Shown: positions 59,571 through 64,000 of the stretch, in pieces | Layout of the letters: each line of letters starts with the position of its first letter | How positions within the stretch are numbered: position 1 is the first letter of the stretch | NCBI RefSeq assembly: GCF_963920485.1 | Contig: NZ_OY986431.1 | Location: 248,001-312,000, forward strand | DNA: 64,000 nucleotides | From: Cyanobium usitatum str. Tous | Lineage (GTDB): Bacteria; Cyanobacteriota; Cyanobacteriia; PCC-6307; Cyanobiaceae | Reading direction: 5' to 3' | The notes under the pieces: generated by a model | What the model was told of the DNA's origin: nothing | What the model saw: the letters and a program-made list of their open reading frames with translations, nothing else | The model's database searches: none | Translations under genes and position numbers: made by a program

Positions 59571-60865
59571 AGCTGGGCGAGCATCTGGGGCAGCTCGGCA
59601 GCGAAGCCGGTGAGATTGCGGTTGCAGAGTCCGGCCACATGCAGCTGGCCCGCTTGGCCGGCTGGCTGCTCGGCGATGGCCCAAAGCTGACGCGTAGCAA
59701 GCAAGCTGAGCCCACCACCGGCTAGGGCGATCGCAAATCCTGCGTACACCAAAGGCACGCCCGGATCCCGCTTCAGCAGGATGCCACTGGCGGGCAGCAC
59801 GCTTTCAACCCGTATCGGCAGCCCCTTCACCTCCACCGCTGGGCCGCCTGGAGCTAGGCGAGCTAGGGAGATTCCGTCGGCCCCGTAGATCTCCACAGGC
59901 CCTTGTTCGCTGCCCAGGCTGAGCAGCACCGGCTCGCTGCCATCGGGACGGGTGGGCAGCACGATGCCCCAAATCTGTTCGCCTAGCTGAGGAAAGCTCT
60001 GCAGCGGTAGCTCCAGCAGGGGGCTTTTGCCCAGTTGCAGGCTGATGGTGGCCAGGGCCCAGTCGGCTTGATACATGGTGACCCCCTGGAAGCGCAGCGG
60101 ATGGTTGACGCTGATCTCGGCCTGCTTCAGCAGGCTGCCGCCGCTGCCATCGCCCTCCAAGATGCGCAACTGGGAGGTGAATTGCTCAGGTCGCCCGGCG
60201 GGATCGCGCTGGATAGAAAAGTGGTCGAGGGCGAGGGTGAGTTGGCTGCTGCCCCGGCTGTCCATCAGCTCCAGGCTGCGGCCGGGGGCCAGGTATTGCT
60301 CAGCCCGTTGCCCCCCAAGTGCCCCCCAGGCGGCCCCGAGCATCAGCACCACCATGCCGGCGTGCACCAGCAGGGGTCCGACCCGGCCCAGCAGCCCCTT
60401 GCGGGCGGCTAGGCGGTCGTCGTGGCGCTGAATTTGCCAGCCCTGGCTCTGCAGTAGTCCGGCCAGCCGATCGAGGCTCGTCTTGGGGGTGTCGGTGCTG
60501 AGGGTTTCGGCCACGCTCAGCTTGCTGAGCTGGCGGGGGGAGCTGTAGTCGATCCAGCGCAGGGCGGCCTGCAGGGCGGGCCACTGGCGGCGCCAGCTGC
60601 ACAGCAGCAGGGCTAGGGCCAGCCAGGCCAGCAGCCCCAGGAACCAGCCGCTGGAATACACATGGTCGAGCTGCAGTGCCAGCACCCCATCAGCGTTAAG
60701 TAGTCCAAGCCAGGGCTGGGGGTCATAGAGCCGGTGGTAGAGCTCGGCTGGTTCCCGCTGGGGGATGGCCGTGCCGACGCCACTGGTGCTGGCAATCACC
60801 AGCAGCAGCACGATCGCCACCCGCAGATCGGAGATCCAGCCCACAAGCCGCAGCAAGGCTTTCAT
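59567..60865 (-). CDS. ccs1: Cytochrome c biogenesis protein Ccs1/ResB
   Basis: About 432 residues from the ATG at 60865. Part of System II cytochrome c maturation, which moves and attaches haem on the lumenal side. Three N-terminal membrane segments are visible: [20 protein letters not shown] near 12, [18 protein letters not shown] near 70, and [19 protein letters not shown] near 162. A large soluble ResB domain follows, then a fourth segment [20 protein letters not shown] near 376. Its ATG overlaps the ccdA TGA by 4 bases, so the two are coupled. Confidence 0.92.
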   Translation of the reverse strand: MKALLRLVGWISDLRVAIVLLLVIASTSGVGTAIPQREPAELYHRLYDPQPWLGLLNADGVLALQLDHVYSSGWFLGLLAWLALALLLCSWRRQWPALQAALRWIDYSSPRQLSKLSVAETLSTDTPKTSLDRLAGLLQSQGWQIQRHDDRLAARKGLLGRVGPLLVHAGMVVLMLGAAWGALGGQRAEQYLAPGRSLELMDSRGSSQLTLALDHFSIQRDPAGRPEQFTSQLRILEGDGSGGSLLKQAEISVNHPLRFQGVTMYQADWALATISLQLGKSPLLELPLQSFPQLGEQIWGIVLPTRPDGSEPVLLSLGSEQGPVEIYGADGISLARLAPGGPAVEVKGLPIRVESVLPASGILLKRDPGVPLVYAGFAIALAGGGLSLLATRQLWAIAEQPAGQAGQLHVAGLCNRNLTGFAAELPQMLAQL

Positions 60866-61599
60866 CGCCAGTTGGCCACCAGGGTGAGGGCGCCGGTGGT
60901 CACCAGCACCACGCCGCTGATCGGGGGAACCCATTGGCCCAGCCGCCTCAGGCTCAGCAAGCCCGGCAGGCTGGCGGCCGCCGTGCCGGCCAGCAGCAGC
61001 GGCACCACCTGACCGGCTCCAAAGCTGGTGAGCAGCAACATGCCCACAAGTGGCTTGCCGTTTTGGGCCATCCAGGCAAGTAGCACCGCCAGCACAGGGG
61101 TGGTGCAGGGTGTGGCGGCCAGACCAAAAGCTAGGCCTGCGGCTATCGGAGCCAGGGGAGCTGGCACCCGGCGCCGCCAGATTTCAGGATCGGGTCCGGC
61201 GGGCAGGGGCAGCTTCAGCAGGCCCAGCAGGTTTAGGCCCATCAGCAGTGCCAGCACAGCCACCACCGTGGGAATCAGCCCGGGGATTTGGCCGTAGATC
61301 CGGCCCAGTAGGCCGCTAACCAGGCCCAGCAGCACCAGGGAGGCCACGATGCCGGCAGCAAAGCTGAGGCTGCGCTGCCAGGGAGCCTGGCTGGGCTTAA
61401 CGCCGGGCGTGCCGCCAAAGCCAGCCAGATAGGCAAGGGTGACCGGCAAAAGCGACAGGGAGCAGGGCCCCAGGCTCGTGAGCAGGCCGCCAGCAAAAAC
61501 AACCCCAACGGTGGTGGGGGTGGGGCTGGCCAGGGAGTGCTGCAGTAGCGCCTCGCTGCTGCGGGCCCAATCGGCCAGTTGGGGCCCAAAACTGATCAT
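60862..61599 (-). CDS. ccdA: Thiol:disulfide transporter CcdA
   Basis: 245 residues with six hydrophobic segments. It passes electrons across the thylakoid or plasma membrane to reduce apocytochrome c thiols. The paired redox cysteines are seen in [20 protein letters not shown] near 46 and [17 protein letters not shown] near 160. Tightly linked to ccs1 (4-base overlap) and 9 bases after ftsW, forming a compact leftward set ftsW-ccdA-ccs1. Confidence 0.92.
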   Translation of the reverse strand: MISFGPQLADWARSSEALLQHSLASPTPTTVGVVFAGGLLTSLGPCSLSLLPVTLAYLAGFGGTPGVKPSQAPWQRSLSFAAGIVASLVLLGLVSGLLGRIYGQIPGLIPTVVAVLALLMGLNLLGLLKLPLPAGPDPEIWRRRVPAPLAPIAAGLAFGLAATPCTTPVLAVLLAWMAQNGKPLVGMLLLTSFGAGQVVPLLLAGTAAASLPGLLSLRRLGQWVPPISGVVLVTTGALTLVANWR

Positions 61600-61608
61600 C
61601 TAATCAGC

Positions 61609-62814
61609 CTATCGGGCAGCTGCGGTGCGCCGGCGCCGGGGGGTAGGGGCAAGACCACCTGCCTCCAGCGAGCAGCGGATCAATAGGCCGCAAACAAGCA
61701 GGCTGGCCATCAAGGAGTTGCCGCCGTAGCTGATCAGGGGCAGTGGCAGGCCGGTTGTGGGCATGGCACCGCTGGCTACGGCGATATTGAGGATGGATTG
61801 GCCCACCAGCAAGGTGGTGCAGCCGATGGCGATTAGGCGCTGCTGGTTGCTGCGGCAGCTGAGGGCAACCCTCAGTCCCACAAAGCCAAACAGCAGCAAA
61901 AACAGCAGCAGCACCAGCGAGCCCACGAAGCCAAATTCCTCAGCAAAAACTGCAAAAATAAAATCGGTGCTCTGGATTGGCAGGTATTGCAGCTTCTGGG
62001 TGGAAAGGCCAAACCCCTCGCCTAGGAGGCCTCCTGAGCCGATCGCCATCAAGCTCTGCACCAGTTGGTAGCCGTCCCCCTGGGCATCTCGCCAGGGATC
62101 CAGGAAGGACACAACCCGCAAACGCTGGTATTCGTTAAGCATGATGCTGCCGCTGCCAAGCAGCCCTCCCGCTCCGGCTGCCCCGAGCAGCAGGGGCAGG
62201 GAAACCCCCCCAGCCAGGGCCATCAGCCAGAGCAGCAGCCCCGATAGGGCGGCGGTGCTGAGGTTTGGTTGCTTGAGGATCAGCAGGATCAGGGCCCCAA
62301 ATGCCCCTAGCCAGAGCAGTTTCTGATCGTTGCCGATGCGCTTCCAGTGGGCAAAAAGGGCAGCGCCCTGCAACACCACAAAAGGCTTGACCAATTCCGA
62401 TGGCTGCAGCTGTACCGGTCCAAGCACCAGCCAGCGACTGGCGCCGTTGACAGTGCTGCCCATCACCAGGGTGGCTGCGACCAGAGCGATGCCAACCCAC
62501 AACCCCAGGGGAGCTAGGTGCAACCAGCGCCGCAGGCTGGTGCGTAGGCCGAGCCAGAGCAGTCCCCAGCTGGCAACCATCCAAATCAACTGGCGCTTTA
62601 GATAAAAGGCGCCGTCACCCATCTCCCGTTCAGCTACCCACCAACTGGCGGAGGTGAGCACCAGTAGTCCGATCAGGCTCCAGAGCGCCACCATGCCCAG
62701 AAGTAATCTGGCTTCTGCTGGCCACTGGGACCAGGGCAACGGCAGCAGCGCCCCAGCCTTCGGAGAACCGCTAACTGCGTCGCGGTGGGGGTTGTGAGTT
62801 GCGGTGCGGGCCAA
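61609..62814 (-). CDS. ftsW: Cell-division peptidoglycan polymerase FtsW
   Basis: 401 residues of the SEDS family with about ten membrane helices. Landmarks: NGASRWLVLGPVQLQPSELV near 122 with the SEDS signature, VVSFLDPWRDAQGDGYQLVQ near 236, GEGFGLSTQKLQYLPIQSTD near 266, and GLPLPLISYGGNSLMASLL near 358. It polymerises glycan strands at the septum with a class B PBP. The N-terminal 30 residues and the basic C-terminal tail (PRRRRTAAAR) are cytoplasmic. Confidence 0.93.
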   Translation of the reverse strand: MARTATHNPHRDAVSGSPKAGALLPLPWSQWPAEARLLLGMVALWSLIGLLVLTSASWWVAEREMGDGAFYLKRQLIWMVASWGLLWLGLRTSLRRWLHLAPLGLWVGIALVAATLVMGSTVNGASRWLVLGPVQLQPSELVKPFVVLQGAALFAHWKRIGNDQKLLWLGAFGALILLILKQPNLSTAALSGLLLWLMALAGGVSLPLLLGAAGAGGLLGSGSIMLNEYQRLRVVSFLDPWRDAQGDGYQLVQSLMAIGSGGLLGEGFGLSTQKLQYLPIQSTDFIFAVFAEEFGFVGSLVLLLFLLLFGFVGLRVALSCRSNQQRLIAIGCTTLLVGQSILNIAVASGAMPTTGLPLPLISYGGNSLMASLLVCGLLIRCSLEAGGLAPTPRRRRTAAAR

Positions 62815-62911
62815 GGCTGAAATTGGGGAGTGGCAGAGGTGGGGCCAACGTCAACCCATTGAGCCGTGAGTGGGGGGGTGTTGTCTACCCCCGCCAACCA
62901 GAGTCAAACAA

Positions 62912-62938
62912 TAAAAAAGCCCGGCATCTGCCGAGCTT
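62912..62938 (-). terminator. Intrinsic terminator of the apc operon
   Basis: On the reverse strand AAGCTCGGCA and TGCCGGGCTT form a ten-pair stem with one G-U pair and a tiny loop, followed by TTTTTAT. It sits 26 bases after the apcC stop and is the strongest terminator in the window, as expected for a heavily transcribed operon. Confidence 0.85.
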
Positions 62939-62963
62939 GGGGAGAAACGAGAGGTACTGAATA

Positions 62964-63164
62964 TCAGTTGCCGACGTTCTGTTGGCGACGCCCAGCCGCT
63001 AGTTCCACTTTGAGGATCTTGCCGCCCTGCTTCATGATCCGCTGCTGCTCAGCGAACCAGCTGTCGTAGGGCACCCATTTGGTGAAATAGGTGTTTTGAA
63101 GCTCACGCTGGGAGCGGCTCTTTTCCGGGCAAGGAATGCAAGCCGTGATCTTGAACAGACGCAT
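62964..63164 (-). CDS. apcC: Phycobilisome core linker (L_C 7.8)
   Basis: 66 residues, the usual size. It caps allophycocyanin trimers in the phycobilisome core. The sequence MRLFKITACIPCP, YFTKWVPYDSWFAEQQRI and GGKILKVELA matches the CpcD-like linker fold. It lies 33 bases after apcB in the standard order apcA-apcB-apcC and ahead of the operon terminator. Confidence 0.96.
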   Translation of the reverse strand: MRLFKITACIPCPEKSRSQRELQNTYFTKWVPYDSWFAEQQRIMKQGGKILKVELAAGRRQQNVGN

Positions 63165-63197
63165 GGAGATGATCCTCGGGTGTGCCGATGGCAGGGA

Positions 63198-63686
63198 TCA
63201 GTTGCCCAGGCCGGAGCAGATGTAGTCGAAATAGACAGCCATTTCACGGCCGGCATCCGGACCCACCAAGGCAGCGGTGGTTTCCTTCATGGCCTGGATG
63301 GATTGAACGGTTGCACCAATGGGTACACCCAGGGAGTTGTAGGTCTCTTTGAGACCATTCAAGACCCGCTCATCGAGGATGGAGGTGTCGCCAGCCAGCA
63401 TGGCGTAGGTGGCGTAGCGCAGGTAGTAATCCAGATCGCGGATGCAGGCTGCATAGCGACGGGTGGTGTACATGTTGCCGCCCGGACGGGTGATATCCGA
63501 ATACAGCAGCGACTTGGCTACGGCCTCTCTGATGATGGCCGAACCATTGGCGCTGATGGTGGCAGCGGCGCGGACGCGCAGTTCACCACTGGTGAAGTAC
63601 TGCTCCAGGCGGCCCATGGCGGAGTCGTCTAGGTACAGGCCCTGAACGTCGGCCTGATTAATGACGTTTGTGATCGCGTCTTGCAT
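63198..63686 (-). CDS. apcB: Allophycocyanin beta subunit
   Basis: 162 residues. A light-harvesting globin-like subunit that binds phycocyanobilin. Seen: [20 protein letters not shown] at the start, [19 protein letters not shown] near 77 with the bilin-binding Cys, [19 protein letters not shown] near 107, and the C-terminal [11 protein letters not shown]. It is 42 bases after apcA and co-transcribed with it. Confidence 0.97.
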   Translation of the reverse strand: MQDAITNVINQADVQGLYLDDSAMGRLEQYFTSGELRVRAAATISANGSAIIREAVAKSLLYSDITRPGGNMYTTRRYAACIRDLDYYLRYATYAMLAGDTSILDERVLNGLKETYNSLGVPIGATVQSIQAMKETTAALVGPDAGREMAVYFDYICSGLGN

Positions 63687-63728
63687 GAATCCAGCTGTGG
63701 TGGCGGGGAGTAGTAAAAGAACGCTGCC

Positions 63729-64000
63729 TCAGGAGAGGGCGCCAATGACGTAGTCGAAGTAGAAACCGGCTTCTTCAGCGTCAGAGCCGGTGAGTAGGCC
63801 CATGGCGGCGTTCTTCATTTCCCGCACGGACTCAGCCATGGCATCGAGGGGAGTGCCGAGGGAGCGATACATCTCCTTGGCTCCGATGATGCCAACCTCT
63901 TCAATGGGGGTCACATCGCCGGCGATGATCCCGTAGGTCACCAAGCGCAGGTAGTAGTCCATGTCGCGAAGACACGAAGCGGTCATCTCCTCGCCGTAGG
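63729..64000 (-). CDS. apcA: Allophycocyanin alpha subunit (partial, 5' end off window)
   Basis: The last 89-90 residues of ApcA are present; about 70 N-terminal residues lie beyond position 64000. Seen: [20 protein letters not shown] with the phycocyanobilin-binding Cys, [20 protein letters not shown], and the C-terminal [11 protein letters not shown]. It forms the alpha-beta monomer of the phycobilisome core with ApcB. First gene of the apc operon; its promoter is outside the window. Confidence 0.96.
   Translation of the reverse strand, partial: YGEEMTASCLRDMDYYLRLVTYGIIAGDVTPIEEVGIIGAKEMYRSLGTPLDAMAESVREMKNAAMGLLTGSDAEEAGFYFDYVIGALS

Overview
This window is a high-GC picocyanobacterial chromosome segment, most like the Cyanobium / alpha-Synechococcus lineage. 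The evidence is the phycobilisome core genes apcA-apcB-apcC at the right edge, a cyanobacterial PII gene (glnB) with an NtcA-type box (GTA-N8-TAC) upstream, System II cytochrome c assembly genes (ccdA, ccs1), HIP1 octamers (GCGATCGC) and very tight gene packing with many 4-nt start/stop overlaps. Nothing in the sequence names a species.

From position 1 to about 55.5 kb the window is one very large surface-polysaccharide island. It opens with a broken UDP-GlcNAc 2-epimerase (wecB), an AT-rich glycosyltransferase and an IS5-type transposase remnant (1-2400). Next come a coiled-coil protein with a GT-B transferase, an FkbM methyltransferase, a GT8-like transferase, an unrecognised protein, a methyltransferase, a Nif11-like small protein, and two TPR + DXD-sugar-transferase proteins (2.5-12.8 kb). 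A leftward operon of six genes joined by five consecutive 4-nt overlaps follows (19.9 to 12.8 kb). A rightward group (19.9-26.2 kb) carries an 1133-residue GT2/RgpF-type transferase, the CDP-glucose genes rfbF and rfbG, and a ParB-fold-like protein. Leftward, two tandem COG4091-type dehydrogenases lie behind an rfbC-type epimerase.

From 47.5 down to 29.4 kb almost every gene reads leftward. In order of transcription: a small unknown gene, a CMP-sialate-type cytidylyltransferase (neuA), three paralogous DUF6716-like putative transferases, a four-domain CBS-NeuB-SAF-isomerase fusion, two sulfotransferases, a HAD protein, a nested set of paralogues (GT7C / GT61 / GT61 / sulfotransferase / GT7C) and a two-component system. 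Together these suggest a nonulosonate-containing, probably sulfated glycan.

At 47.5-55.5 kb lies an export and lipid block: kpsC, a KpsS protein fused to a PlsC-type acyltransferase, a ketosynthase, an acyl carrier protein, an OlsB-like acyltransferase and a Wza/KpsD-type export protein. This is the strongest candidate for a poorly described system: a dedicated lipid-anchor cassette attached to the Kps capsule machinery. No KpsM/KpsT transporter, flippase or polymerase is visible here.

From 55.5 kb to the end the content is ordinary core genome: rlmH, purB, a small conserved-looking gene, tlyA, glnB, queF, ccs1, ccdA, ftsW, apcC, apcB and partial apcA. No tRNA, rRNA or CRISPR array was seen. 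Families were assigned by reading motifs, not by database search.
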